Below are positions 22,501 through 35,193 of a stretch of DNA of 64,000 nucleotides, piece after piece (the first letter of the stretch is position 1; the number at the start of each line of letters is the position of its first letter). A program made the position numbers and the translations under genes. Below the pieces are notes generated by a model. That model ran no database searches and was not told where the DNA came from. It saw only the letters and a program-made list of their open reading frames with translations. The DNA is from Bryum argenteum. Lineage: Eukaryota > Streptophyta > Bryopsida > Bryales > Bryaceae. The stretch is taken from the NCBI GenBank assembly GCA_037043015.1, contig CM073327.1:16226727-16290726 (forward strand). The letters run 5' to 3'.

Positions 22501-24739
22501 TCAGGAACTGTAGCTATAGTACACCTTTAATTTTCCAGAAAGGAGGAAATAAACGTGATATAGCATGTGGGGGTGGGGGGACGAAACAAACGGTAATGGA
22601 ATCAAAAAAGGACACTTTAGTAGAGTAGAGTGGCCTAAGTGTTTTCTTTTCTAATAGGTGTGTGTGTCCTTTGGAAAAAGCGGATAACATTGACATTTTG
22701 ACAAAAAAAATATTGGGACATTAAGTATTTAGGGTGGGTGGATTAATAATAGGTTCGTCACTTTAGGGGTACGTCAAGGTGAAATGGATAGAGACGCTAT
22801 ACATGGGGAGTCAAGTCAAACATGAGGTTGATGAAGAGCAAAAATCCTCTCAACTTGATTGGTTTATTTTTTGAACTACAAGTTTAGGACCAATCAAATT
22901 GAGAGAATTTTGCCCTCCTTCAGCTTGACTCCCCATGTAAAGAGTCCCTTATATGATACTCCGGCAATCCCATTGTTATTGTCCAGAAGGTTTTTTCAAA
23001 TCTACTTCCCTATGTAGATTTGAGAAAACCTACTAGATAATTATAATGAAACATAGGGAATATGGTTTATAACTTGGTAACGTTCAAGTTATATTTTTGT
23101 ATGTCAACGAGGGCAAGGTTTTGTTTTCTCAAATTTGGAGGTCTTCCGTACTTGAAGATGAGGAAGAGCCAAAAAAATAATTCCAAACCCATTTGAGGCA
23201 AGCATGAAGGTTGACAAGGCTCAAAAAAGTGACAATATATTTTGCAATTGCAATGACTAAAACATTCTAAAAAGTAAATGACCTTATAAAAAAAGGATTC
23301 AGTTATCTTTTGTAACCTTGCGTGATACTCTTTAAGACCCCATCTTCTAGAACTTATGGAAAAAAAGTTTCAAGTCTAACCAACCACCAACCCCTATAAA
23401 CACTTTGTCCCCTAATTCCAAAATTCCCTAAATCATTCCATTGATTCTCTAACCAACCGCCTTGAAAGCAATAGTAGGTGGACCAAGTCCCTTGGAATAC
23501 AGCACCTAAAGCCGCGGGTACACCGGTGGCAAGAATCTCATGAATATCTTTATTTATAAAAATAGCTTCTCCCTTGTGCATGAATATTATTTATATACTT
23601 TTTTATTGGAACATTCCATTTAAATAATGCCAAAACTTAACCAACCCCCACCCCAAATTTGCAAATTCTCAAATTTGCAATTAGAGGACCTAAAATAGAG
23701 GAGTTGACCTCTAATGGAGAATGGAAGGAGAATCTTGTTTTTGGTTAATTTTGATGTTTTTCTCAAAAAATATCCACTTAGATTAGTTGTGGCCTTACAT
23801 GTCCAAAATATGGTTGTCGTACGAGAGTTAGGACCCTTCACATGGTTTGGCAAGGTTAACAAATCTCGAAGTCAATTTTGAGCCCAATTTGGCCCCATGG
23901 CCCACTAAGAGAACACATTGAACAATTAATAAAGTGAAGGCCAATTTTCCCACGTGTAAAAGCCCTTGGGACCAATATTTAGAAGGAAAAACAAGGCCAT
24001 GGGACCACAACTTTGTATTTTTATCCACAACTTATTCATTTTCTTGGATGTTTTTTTATACAAAGAATGGAAGGCCAATCCATGGCCTAGAGGCGGTTGC
24101 TTGGTTATAATACAAAACCATTATTTCACTAAATTATTTTATTGTGAGCAAATCAAAAGCATGGAATGTGGAAAAAAATACAAAGTTGGGAAAAGAATGT
24201 TAAAAGCTTGAGCTTGATCAACACTACCCTCAACGCCATTCCTCCCATGAATATTTGTGAGGTGAAATCGGCTTCTATTTGGTTCATTACACAACTCATT
24301 CATAGAGATATTAACTTTGCCATAAGACATTCACATTCTCGGCATGCTTCCAAGAGTGAGTGTGGTCGAGACTACGTGCTAAATAGGTAGATTAGTGTTA
24401 GATACACTACTTTATATAAACATGTAATAATTTTTTATTGTTGGTCAATATTTTTACCCTCTACATCTGTCAAGATGGGGATCCTTACAAAGTATTGGAA
24501 TCAATACTCTTAGTAAATTTTTTTTATCAAAAGTAAAAACTTACAGCATTTTCAAATCTTATAAAAATCTAACACTAATCTACCTATTCAGTGTACCAAC
24601 CAAAGAATCAAGATTGAGCTTACTAGACTTTACTATATGGGCACTTTTGGAAGACCTCATCTTTGACCGTGACAAGTGGCTTTGAGGGATTGAGTGTTAT
24701 CTTCATGACTACAATGCTAAGAAAAGTAGGCACCTTAAC

Positions 24740-25405
24740 CCCTAAAGATCCACGATGTTTTGGGAGCTTGAATTCCCAACACTGACCACTATGTACTAAT
24801 GCGGGTACGTCCAGTATTTTTGGAAATTGTTGATAACTTCAACTGTAGGATCTTGAAGTAGACTACCATAGGTAGAAGTGTGAAAATTTTCAATCATTGG
24901 ATCATCACTGGATGTGAGATCGTAATATTTGAAGTTGACTGTAATTTTTTTTTGGCCTTGACAGTAAAAGCCGAATCGGTGGCCATGGTCGTTTCGGGGT
25001 TAAAAACCCTCGTGACTCTCTCAACCTTTCCATTGCTGCCAGATGGAGTGACTTTCTTCCTCCTACCTTTAGGCCCAACTAGAGAGAGGTCTAGAAGATA
25101 TCCAAATCCCACAAGGAAGCATCTAAACGACCACGGCCACCGATTGTTTTGTGGGTCACTTGAATTAATCCTTAAACGTCATATGCTTTCCTGATACCAC
25201 ACCCAAAATCTCTTTTAAACTCCATTTTTAGCATTATTCTATTTTTAATTTGCTTGAGCTCTATTCTAAGAAAGTATAGATCTCTTTAAGGTGCTCAGTT
25301 TGGAATTCTAAAAATTCCATTTGGTATAATGGAGTGTAAGTTATGAGCAAGATTCTCTCAAAAAAAAAAACCCAACCCCTCGGGCCGGGTCTCACGTTTA
25401 AGGGT
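24740..25405. mobile_element. Candidate short TTAA element
   Basis: Left: TTAA followed by CCCCTAAAGATCCACG, resembling the right end of the 27240-27823 element in reverse complement, including the phrase GGGAGCTTGAA. Right: CACGTTTAAGGG followed by TTAA. The two ends match each other only partly, so pairing them is tentative. Confidence 0.4.
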
Positions 25406-26005
25406 TAAGAGTAACATCATGTGTTTCTCCAATGAAGAACACTCCAAGCAATGTAATATGTCCTCGCAATCAAGAGCGCTTGGACTAAACAAGAACCAAC
25501 TTGCTCATTATAACACATCTCCAACACAAGGCCAAATTGCTAAGTAATGACTGAATTGGATTGGAGATTTGTTGGCCTTGACTCCCAGTGTAAAACGCCC
25601 CGCCACAGAGGTTCATGATTGTATTTCTCTCAATTGATTATTACATTGATTAGTTCAAAAAAATTTAAAAATTGATACCTCCAGAGTCCATCAATTGCTG
25701 ACGTCACTTCATCTGACGTCAGCTTTTAATGGAAATCTGGGGCACATCTCCTGTCCACCACCAATTTGTGTCAGTGAATTGTTGGGCGGAACTTCCAAGA
25801 AATTCCAGGAGATTCCAGTGGAAGTTAAGCCATTTTGTTCAAATTCGAGAGATTCACTGACTATTTAAATAGTTACGGTCCAGCTTGTGGAATGTTCCCT
25901 TAACGACTTTGGTAGTATTGCCACATGCACATTCTTTCATTTAATATATAACACTCCTAAAAGTCAAAATGAATGAGGGCCCAAATCTTTAGATTGCAAG
26001 ATCGC

Positions 26006-26014
26006 AACACCCAA

Positions 26015-26062
<48 letters not shown>

Positions 26063-26337
26063 CAAATGAAAGTACTTTCATTGCATGAGAAAGAGTACAA
26101 CCCCAGCCACAAGTGGCCTGGGAAAGAAACAAAAAAAGAATTAGTAGCCTCTAAGCCTATGACTTTCTAACAGACAGACAGAGCCAGAGCAAGGACACGC
26201 TATGCAAATCACGGAATGCCCATACGCCTCGTCCCGCCTCATCCCTACTGCCTCAACTGCTTAGTGCAATTCAAAGACAAATACTGCAATTGGTCCAACT
26301 GGCTGCCATATTGGCTGATCACAGTGAACACCCAAAG
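26006..26337 (-). mobile_element. Poly(A) retroposon (LINE tail or SINE) with 11-bp target duplication
   Basis: A run of 46 T at 26017-26062 is the poly(A) tail of a minus-strand insertion whose body extends to 26326. AACACCCAAAG occurs directly before the T run (26006-26016) and directly after the body (26327-26337). This is the product expected from target-primed reverse transcription. The body has no clear reverse transcriptase, so it is either a strongly 5'-truncated LINE or a SINE. Confidence 0.8.
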
Positions 26338-27042
26338 TTTGTGCAAAAGTTTTCTGAGACATTGTCTTCATGGAGCAAAGCACTATTCCGGAAGTTTTTA
26401 ACACAATTCAGCTATTACCCCCTTCTTCATAAAATTATTCGGTAATTCTATTTGATACATGTATGATACTTGGCTAATACCCATGTGATACTTCGGCGAT
26501 ACTTAGAATATGAGTTGGAGAAAAAACCTAACTCTTTCAAATTGAATCGGTAATTTGACAACTTCGTTCGGCTGATTGACAACTGACTAGCGATACTTTC
26601 CGATCCTCGGTGCAAATAGAAACTTGAAGATTGTTGTTCCAAACAACTTGGCAATATTTTATTTGATTTTCATGTAGGTAAATAATGGAGTTGGATACGC
26701 TCATGCAAAATTTTAGAGACTCATTCCGTTTGTTTTTTACTTTCTTCAAAAAAATTCTAGAAAGTGTGCTTTATGAGTTTGTGAATTTTGAGAATTTTTT
26801 TTTTAGAAGAATTCCAAAATCTCGAGTTTTAATAAATTTTGTAAGATATGATTTGGAAGTTGTGAAGATTGATTCTGCAATCATTTGGAGGTTGCTCTTG
26901 TAGAATTGACAAACTTATTGATTTAAATGACTTTGGAACTTGAATAATGAATTGGGTATGAACATATTTTTCTAGAAGAAACTTCATCAAAAGTGTAAAT
27001 ATAACTGCCCCTTTTGGACTTGAAACCTATAATTTTTAAATG

Positions 27043-27400
27043 AGAGCTTTAAATTTGGAATTTGGCTTCTACAAATTTTACCACATACGGTTTGCACTAC
27101 AAGGAGCACGTTGTAAGAAGCTTGGGCAAAAATATTACTTTTAATCTTTTAACAAGAGCGAGATTGAGTCATACTACAATTTATACGAAGTGGTCGAACA
27201 TTAAAGGCTAAAAATCACGCTTGGGCCTTTAGAGATTAACCCCTAACTCTCCTTGAAGCCTGAAATGGGTTTTTGCAATTTCGGGCAGCCTAGATGAAGA
27301 AGTTAAAAGTAATATTTTTGCCCAAGAGTTTTATTGGGTCCTCCTTATAATGCAGAGTGTATGTGGTAAAATTTGCAAAGTCAAATTCCAATTTTTGAGT
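27043..27400. repeat. Foldback with about 100-bp imperfect arms
   Basis: 27043-27145 and 27303-27400 are inverted relatives: both arms contain, in opposite orientation, AAATTTTACCACATAC and TTGGGCAAAAATATTACTTTT. The left end of the next TTAA element lies in the spacer between the arms. Confidence 0.7.
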
Positions 27401-27823
27401 CATCTAGGATGATCCTTCCGAGATGGGGTAGCTTAAAAAAGTAACTTTTAACTTTTCACTTATAACTTTTAAAGTAACTCTTGAAACATGTTCATTACTA
27501 AATCGCTACTCAAATTGTAAAGTGACTCAAGTCAAAAAGTTTACCACTTTTACAAGGGCATGCTTCAAAATTTTCAAAACCAATCTTCGCAATGCCCAAA
27601 AAAACTTGGGAAACAAACTTTGGATGTTATGATCTCTCAAATGGTAAACATCCAACGATCAATTTTTTGAATAGTAATAAAGCATATTCTTAGATACAAG
27701 ATCTTACGGTTGGAAGTTTTAAAAAGAGAAGGAAATTGGTTCACACCCCCACGAGTGCTTAGAGGTAGAGAATCGCAGTTTTGAGGTTTCAAGCTCCCAA
27801 AAAACACCAAAGAGATTTAGGGG
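27240..27823. mobile_element. Short TTAA-bounded element (584 bp)
   Basis: TTAA at 27236-27239 precedes CCCCTAACTCTCCTTG. TTAA at 27824-27827 follows an end whose reverse complement is CCCCTAAATCTCTTTG; the termini match at 14 of 16 positions. No coding capacity. It is a candidate non-autonomous piggyBac-type element. Confidence 0.65.
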
Positions 27824-27956
27824 TTAACACATACACTTTGCACTATAGGGAGCACACAATGAAAATGTGAGTCAAAAGTATTGATTTTAACCCCTTCAAA
27901 TGGGCTCCTCAAATCCCAAAAACCTAGTTTGGATTTTTAGGATTTTTAGAAATTAC

Positions 27957-28776
27957 CCTCTAAAGTTTAAAGCCCCCAAAACCGCCAAAACTCCTCAAAA
28001 CCACCCTCTTTGAATGCAAGATGAAACTTTTCAACTTTTGATGTAATTTCAAATTTGTAACTGTTATATCTTTTACCTAACTTGTGCATGTTTGCGTGTA
28101 CCAAAACTTAGTTTCCAATTCCTTACCAATTGTCAGATCATAACATTGAAAGTTGAAAAAAAAAGTTGTTTTTCCCTTTGTTGCAAAATGGATTTGAAGT
28201 TTTCTTTGCAAGCCTGGAAAACCAATTTTAAGAGTAAACTTGAATTGTGGCTTTTCAAATTCTCGCTCCCTAAGTAAGTTACGAAGATCTTTGTGCGATT
28301 TTTACCCTCATGCGACTTATAAAATCTAATAAATGCTTGAATTTTCACATAGAGATATGTTGGAATTCAACTTCAAAGGCCCCTCTTTGATAATAAAATG
28401 ACACGTGAAGAATAATTGGATGAAAGATCCAAACTGTGAGATCATGCCTTAAAACCTTGTTCCCAAGTACAAAAAACAAAACTTGGAAAAAAGGAAAATG
28501 TCAATTTTTGGTGAAATTTTGAAGTTCCTATGAAATTTTTAATTTTCAGCAGATTTTGAGATTAAATGAGCATATAGGCAGATTTCAAAAAGTGTTTTCA
28601 AACTTTGACCATGAAATATCTCCTAAAGTATGGGGAATTTTGAAGCAAAATATGACTACCTCAGAAAGGTATGGAAAAACCCTACAACCTGCAAAAGGTT
28701 TCAATTTCATACAAACTAAATTTACGGGCAGACTAGACCCCAAACGACACATTTTGGGCTCTTCTCAACATTAGGG
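27957..28776. mobile_element. Short TTAA-family element, diverged copy (about 820 bp)
   Basis: It is collinear with 35488-36330 over nearly its full length, starting CTCTAAAGTTTAAAGCCCCC and ending CAACATTAGGGGG. The flanking TTAA sites have decayed (TTAC on the left, none on the right). No coding capacity. Confidence 0.7.
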
Positions 28777-30287
28777 GGTCTCACATAAGACCAACCTCCA
28801 AGGTTAGCCTCGTTATTATTTGTACACAAAGATGATGCAAAATTGACACTCTATTTACATTTGTTTGTGTAAACTTCGTCCCAATTTCTCGAATAAAGAA
28901 CTTGCACCATATTAGCATAAACTAAAACCTTGTTATAGATCTTTCTAGGTACATTTTCCCATGTGGATATTAAACATTTGGGCAAGCTATAGAAAGAGGT
29001 AGGTATCAATAAATTAAGTGGAATAGAAGGGGGGGGTCCTACCAAGGGAAGGTATAATTATTATTGTGATGAAGTAGGCAGAGCCCACGGACCCATGAAC
29101 ATATTCCCGTGCACCCTAAAATTAGTAAGGGCAGCAAATTAGTCTCAGTGAGTGGATCACATGGAACTTTCTCGGAAGCCAGCGAGGCTTTCCCCAGATC
29201 CCTTGTCGTTTTCCTTTCGTGATCTCATATGTGTCCAAAAGGCACCCACCGGCTTGGCCGGTCTCCCGCTGCCGGGACTCCAGGTCAACCTCCCCATGAC
29301 TGACCTGCCGTTCAAAGAAAGGCAAATTTGGACTACTCACATTCTTTTTTAGAGAAGATTTGGTGTTTAGATTTTGGTTATGATTATTTTTGATATTTTT
29401 GATGGAAAATTATTTGGTGAGAATTGTACACTACACAATCGTTACGTTTTTTTAAGATTTGAAAATGCTATGAGTTTTTGGTTTTAACATAAATATTCAC
29501 TAGTTAGAACTGTTATAGGGTAAAAGTTTGGATTAGTGTGTAAAAGTGAATACATGTTTATGTAAATTAGTGCATGTAGCAGTAATTAACAACTCTTGTA
29601 TAGTGTTACTTACCTTTTGTGCACACAAATTTTCCCTAGTGGTATCTTTTGTGTAAACAGTCCTAAAGCATTGAAAAGGCCCTTCCCAGAAGATCACACA
29701 CTGATATAGCAAATTACATAGAAAGAGAGTGCTAAAAATTGACTCAAATTTCAGATTTTCCAGTCTGAAATGAAGATAACAATGAAAGGAAGTTTTATAT
29801 ATCTAAGAAAGTAAGCGGAAGGACTGTCCAAGTGGATTCATGATCAATTCTGGACTCTTCTCAATTTGCTCTGAATTTTTGAAGGGTGTTTTAGGAGTGT
29901 TTCTAAAGTGGTGGCCTAATTTTGCACCTCATAATGTTTGCCTTGAGTACATGCTACTTTTGAGTATAAAAAACTATGATCATGTACCTTAGGGTGAAGA
30001 AGGCTAGATAGTGCTCTATAACACTGAAAGCAATTTTCATGCATCAAAGAGAGTAAGTGGAAGGGCAGTGAAAGTGGATTCATCATTTATGGACTCTTCT
30101 GCAACTCCCATGTACCCTTGGGTGAAGAAGTCTAGTGCTCCATTACTGGTACAGCTCCAGCTTTGAGCACTCTCTCCCTAGAGCAATCTTGAGAAAGTTG
30201 GTTTCCAGAAGCTGCCCGTAGATTCACCGTATAAAAGAGCAGGTTGGGCTCCGTCACCACCCAGTAAAGAGGTTTTTTATCCATTGT

Positions 30288-30602
30288 TTGAACCAATCAA
30301 TGTATTCATCTATACAACTGTTCACATCTCCGGTGTCGCATCTGGTGTCGGCACACCCGGAATACCCTATCGCACCCGCAGGAACAGAAAATGAAAAAAG
30401 TGGTCGACTCGACTCCACCTCCTCCGCCCCCTCTGGACAGCCCTTGCTTCTTCCCCCATCACCACCCCAAAAAAGATTTCTTCGCTTTCAGTCTGATTCT
30501 CTTCTCAATTGGGTTTGGTGTTGTATCGAGGGATCCAGCGACTGGTTTGGTGTTGTGTCGAGGGATCCAGCGACTGGTTTGGTGTTGTATCGAGAGATCT
30601 AG
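30288..30602 (+). other. Upstream open frame ending 2 bp before the dioxygenase start
   Basis: A 104-codon frame beginning at ATG 30288 ends with TAG at 30600-30602, two bases before ATG 30605. If the transcript starts upstream of 30288 this is a uORF that could limit translation of the dioxygenase. Transcript start is unknown, so its regulatory role is inference. Confidence 0.4.
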
Positions 30603-30604
30603 CG
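30512..30604. repeat. 32-bp tandem repeat, nearly three copies, just before the dioxygenase start
   Basis: Units start at 30512, 30544 and 30576, each beginning GGTTTGGTGTTGT and containing TCGAG followed by GATC. The third unit runs up to the ATG. Confidence 0.85.
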
Positions 30605-33600
30605 ATGGAGGAGGATGCAGAGAGCCCTGGTAGTAGTAGTAGTACTGGTAGCAAGACGCCGCCCCCCGTGTACTCGCTGCAAGCGCTCTGGGACGGGAAC
30701 TTGACCATGAAGGAGTTCGAGGTGACGGGGTTGGAGCGGGGCCCCATAGTGCCGCACAATGTGTTCGAGCACGACGAGAATCTGCCTGTCATTGACGCTG
30801 CGACTTTGCTGTTGCCGGAGAGTCACGCCGACAGACAGGCCAGCTTGCTCGCTATGCTTGAGGCTGCCAAGACGTGGGGGTTTTTCAAGATCCGCAATCA
30901 CGGCGTTCCCTTGCAAGTGGTAAACAGTTCTTGCGGCGCCACCTTCTTGATCCTGATCCCCCGCTTCCCTTAATCCCTCGGATTGCTAGTGCAATTCATA
31001 CATGAACCTTTCGATGAGGAGTGAGAATTGAGTCTGAGATCCGCTTGGTTAGTAAGATTATCCTCCGTCCCGATGAAGGTGTCCGATTTCAGAGGTTGTC
31101 ATTGTCCAGAATTATCAAGTGACAGTTTCTTCAGTTGCACAATGTTATCTGGTATAAACGAATCAACTTGTCTGGTTAGGAACGATCACCGGATAAACAA
31201 TTCTCGTATGATATTGAACTTGTCCAGCCAGTGGCGATTTCGGAACCGATACGTTGAGGGTCAAGAATCATTGAGCGACAGTTTTATCAGTCGTGAACAC
31301 AACCTCAAGCTAGTTTTGAATCATCCTGTGCCAGTGAAGAAGGCTTGCACAATTGCGACACTGATCCTATCAGCCACAGAATTTCAAAATGAGTATAGCT
31401 GACGATGCTTTGAGATTTTGTTACCAGAGGAAGTTGAGTTTTGTCTCCCCAGTCCACATTCACGCAAGCAGTGTTAGTTGCAATTCGAAGTTTGTTAGGG
31501 AACACCGACAGTCATTGAAACCTTGATTACAACTTCCCACTAGACGATTACAAACCGAGAGTGACTATCTTAGCGAGTGATTGTCATACGCAACCTTGGA
31601 TAGTTCTATATCAACCGAAGAAGGATCACAAACACATATTACTCATGATTAGTCACAGATTCAGGAATAGCGGAAAGAGCGTACATAGTCAACGACGGTT
31701 TAAAACTGTATTGTAGGAATCTGAGCTAGTATTCCACCAACTGTCACACATTCTTCATTCACGCAATCAGTGTAAGTCGGAGTATTGAAACCTCCGTCGG
31801 TGGAATTTGCAGGTGAAGAAAGTGGAGCACAACGTGAAGAAGTTCTTCGACTTGCCGATCGAGAAGAAACTGTTGGTGGAAGCCGAAAACTTCACGTTCG
31901 GCTACGTTGCAGGCTCGCCCGTCACCTGGCGTATAAAGTGGTGGTTGGAAAGACTGCACATGAAAGTAAGTGAGGGCTCCTCATCCATTCAATCAATCTA
32001 CTTTTCTATCTTCTTTATTTCAATTCGCACTTGCTGATCGTTAACTCGGCAGGTGCAAGACGAAACGATTCGCAACCTGGTGAACCTTGTTTGGGGCGAC
32101 GACCCAGAATTCTCTGCAGAGTTCATGTAACTATCTGACCCTCACCAGTCCATCCGATCACTAGTCTATTCGAGGATCAGGTTGCGATTGTACTAGCTAT
32201 TTGATCGATGACTGAATTGGGATATTGGATTGATAGAGCAGGTTTATTGGTAGTGCGGATTTGGGTGATCGATAGAGTTCTTTGCAGATATTCATGTAAC
32301 CATCCGACCCTTTGATTCGATCACCAGTCCATTCAAGTAACCCGATCACTAGTCCATGAGGATCAAGTTGAGGCTGTAGCCATTTGATCGATTACTAGAT
32401 CGGTCTGGTGTTTTTTATTGAACAGATTTGGTCGATCGATAAACTGCTCCATCACAGTGATTGACACAACGGATTCAGGGGAATGATAGAGCTTGATACA
32501 CTAGTAGAAGAACTGTTTCTTACGATCCGTCAACAATGCCTCAAACAGTTGTGAACTAAACGTCAATGACTAGTTTCAATGGAGATCAAAAGAGCTGGTT
32601 TTCTCTGTGATATAGTGGTTTGGTTGGGATACTATCAGAAAAATCATGCACTTCATGATTTCTTGTTCATGTGGTGTTCATTTTACTATTTCAAGTCATG
32701 AGTTAGTGATAGAGTTGGTTTGGACGGTTGAATGGCAGGAAGGATTTGAGCCATTACTTCGGGACGATGCGGGAGCTGTCTCGATTGATGGTGGAGTGTC
32801 TGACAGAAGGACTGGGGCTGGCGCCGGACACGTTCACGAAGCTAGAGACGGCGGGTGCCATTTGTAATGCGCAAGTGAACCATTACCCCATGTGTCCGGA
32901 GCCGACGAATGTGTTTGGTATTCCGGCGCACACCGACCCGCAAATGCTGTCCATCCTCTATCAGGTTCTTCATCCCTTCTAATCAAACTGTTGTACGATG
33001 AATGATTACTACTATCTTCGCTTACGATAACGTCATAGCTTCCTCAATCTTGTGTAAGTTTCGGAGCTTATCTTGATGCTTCCTACATTAACTACTGTTG
33101 ATCGATCCGGTGCATCATCTCGGTCCTCCATAAAACTCCATAAAACCCTGGACAAGAAGTATTTCCTTGATTTTTTGGTATATATCCTAGTAAAACAATA
33201 TCAGTTTGTTGACGTGACATGTTAGGAGAAACTGGAGAGTATCGATGGTCTTTACGAAAATGTCATCCCGAAACTGCTGTATATTTTACTAACGAATCGG
33301 AAGTGACAGTGATAATTGTATGAACGCTCGAGACTTACTGATGGGGGTGACTCTGATGAAAGTAAATTGTTCATGGTGGTTTGAATGAACACTCTAGACG
33401 GAAGTTATATCTTGAGTCATGTAGAAAGAAACGTTACTTTTTACATTGAACACTAGCATGTGATATATAGCTTCTGTTTCCAGCCTATTTCTGGATCTGC
33501 AGCGTGGATTCTAATTATTCAGAAAGAGTGCACTCGATCGAGTATCCTCAGATTTAATATGAAGAAAACCTCAATTCCAAGAAGATGGCACTCTGTCATT

Positions 33601-34369
33601 TTAGGCCATTTTGTCACACCCAAAGTTGCATGTGCATGCCTACACGGTGGTGTACTCTGTAATATCACACTTTTCTGCAAAATCACTCACTTTTATATAA
33701 ACTCACCTTCAAATTCTGTGATGTCATGTGAATTCCGGACTGCCATTCAGAAAGTTGAAAGTGCCATTACAGCAGAACAGAACTGTATAATAACGGTAGA
33801 GTGTCGATGGTGATGAATTGCAGGATGAGGTGGGTGGGTTGCAAGTGCTGAAGGACGGCAAGTGGATCGGCATCCGACCCGATGACTCCACCTTCGTCGT
33901 CAACCTCGGCGACACTCTCCAGGTACCTCATCATTCTCCTCATTCAAAGAATACAGCCCAGCAAGAACACGTTTCAAAATTTGAACGTCTTTCAATATTG
34001 TCTGAACCGAAGTAGTATCATATGATGGTCCTGAGACTACTCATTCATGTTCTTCTTTAAAAGGCGAAGTTGGTCTTGACCATTCTTTTATTCCACTGGC
34101 AGGCACTTTCGAATGGCATCTTGCATAGTCCCAGGCACCGAGTGGCAGTAAACCGGACCAGGTCCCGGTACACTACCATATATTTCTACGGTATAGACAA
34201 CGCAGCCACTTTGAGTGTACCCAGGGAACTCGTCACCAAAGAGAGGCCCCTCAAGTACAGGCCTTTCACTGTAAATGAATATAGAGCGCACATGGTGAAG
34301 CACCAAGTGCCTGTAGATGGATCGAAGTTTCTTGAGGTCGTTCCGCCGCAAGAACCCATTGTCATGTAA
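30605..34369 (+). CDS. 2-oxoglutarate/Fe(II)-dependent dioxygenase (DOXC type), six exons
   Basis: Exons 30605-30919, 31813-31965, 32053-32126, 32739-32964, 33824-33922 and 34103-34369 join in frame to 377 residues, normal for the plant DOXC class. The DIOX_N part contains LPVIDAATLL and WGFFKIRNHGVP. The iron ligands are His245 and Asp247 (IPAHTDPQ) and His301 (SPRHRV); the 2-oxoglutarate Arg is Arg311 in RYT. Such enzymes hydroxylate or desaturate hormones and specialised metabolites in the cytosol. The substrate cannot be told from sequence: gibberellin-oxidase-like, flavonoid-type and other DOXC enzymes share these motifs. ATG 30605 is the first in-frame ATG. All introns are GT-AG; intron 4 (859 bp) contains a MITE-like relic. 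A closely related orphan last exon lies at 19701-19958. Confidence 0.9.
33567..33790. mobile_element. MITE relic in dioxygenase intron 4
   Basis: It resembles 36701-36969 through AACCTCAATTCC, GGCACT, CCATTTTGTCACAC, CTGTAATATCAC and CAGAAAGTTGA in the same order. The right inverted repeat has decayed. It ends about 35 bp before the acceptor of exon 5. Confidence 0.65.
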
Positions 34370-35193
34370 ATTAGTGCGGGTGCACATTTTTTCCTTTTTT
34401 GCGGGTGGGGTTGGATACAATACAGTCTTGAGATACCCATCATAACAGGGTGCCAATGTATCATAGACGATGTGAATTGAGTGAAAAGAGTGATCAGAAA
34501 CAAGACCATCATGACTTCCCTTTTAATGTTGGTGTTTGCATGTTGCATCGCTTCAATCTGCTTAATTTTTTGGCTAGAGCTCTATCAGTGGCAGTTGGTG
34601 CACTCTTTGAAATGGAAAGAATGAATCTCACAAGAGAGTCGTGTTCACAACCCTTTTACAAGTTCGAATGCCGATTTTTTGTTGACTGTTCAGAAGTCGG
34701 ACCGTACTGATGACAATCCTCGGTCGAGTTATGCCATGGAGTTAGAGAATTGACGATGCTTCATACCTGTAATGGATCTAGAGTCTTTAATAAGTAGAAA
34801 CAATGTTTGGGTTTCTTCGTTTTACATACACAAGAATGTGATATCAGGACTAAGAATAATACCAAGTTGATAACTGTACGGTAGCGTGTAGTTCTACGGA
34901 AGTGCTTCCGATGGCTGATTGCACTGACAGTAATAATGCATGCATTATGTAGCTTTTCGTTTCAGGCCTGTTTCTGATTCCGTAGCGTGCACTCTGCGCG
35001 TTCAGGAAGATTGTTTCCCGTCTATGCCTCCTGAAATAATTCGGAGTCCGCGTGAAATATGAAGAAGAAGCCGTCTAGTTACGGATGATGAAACAAATGC
35101 AGAATGAGGGAATCGACAACTTCCTTGAACTCATGATAATTATCGACGAGTACTTCCTCTGTAGCCAGGTTTTGTAGACATGAGAACAACCCA

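Larger units (their letters stand above)
19959..26005. other. Gene-free AT-rich region
   Basis: No coding sequence recognised. It contains an (AT)n microsatellite, a polypyrimidine tract and pieces of the TTAA-type short elements, listed separately. A C/G-richer stretch at 24960-25110 gives open frames on both strands but no recognisable protein. Confidence 0.5.
26338..30287. other. Gene-free region with TTAA elements and a foldback
   Basis: No gene recognised. A GC-rich patch at 29150-29335 is open on both strands (for example PTGLAGLPLPGLQVNLPM on +) but has no recognisable homology. A loose repeat of about 240 bp links 29805-29870 with 30045-30110 (GTGGATTCAT and TGGACTCTTCT in both). Confidence 0.5.

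Noticed and set aside
22345-22530. Phe/Leu-rich open frame at the polypyrimidine tract
   Set aside because: It is only the translation of a low-complexity T/C tract.
30509-30604. N-terminal extension of the dioxygenase from 30509
   Set aside because: The codon at 30509 is TTG, not ATG, and the extension would consist of the 32-bp repeats, which have no counterpart in the family.
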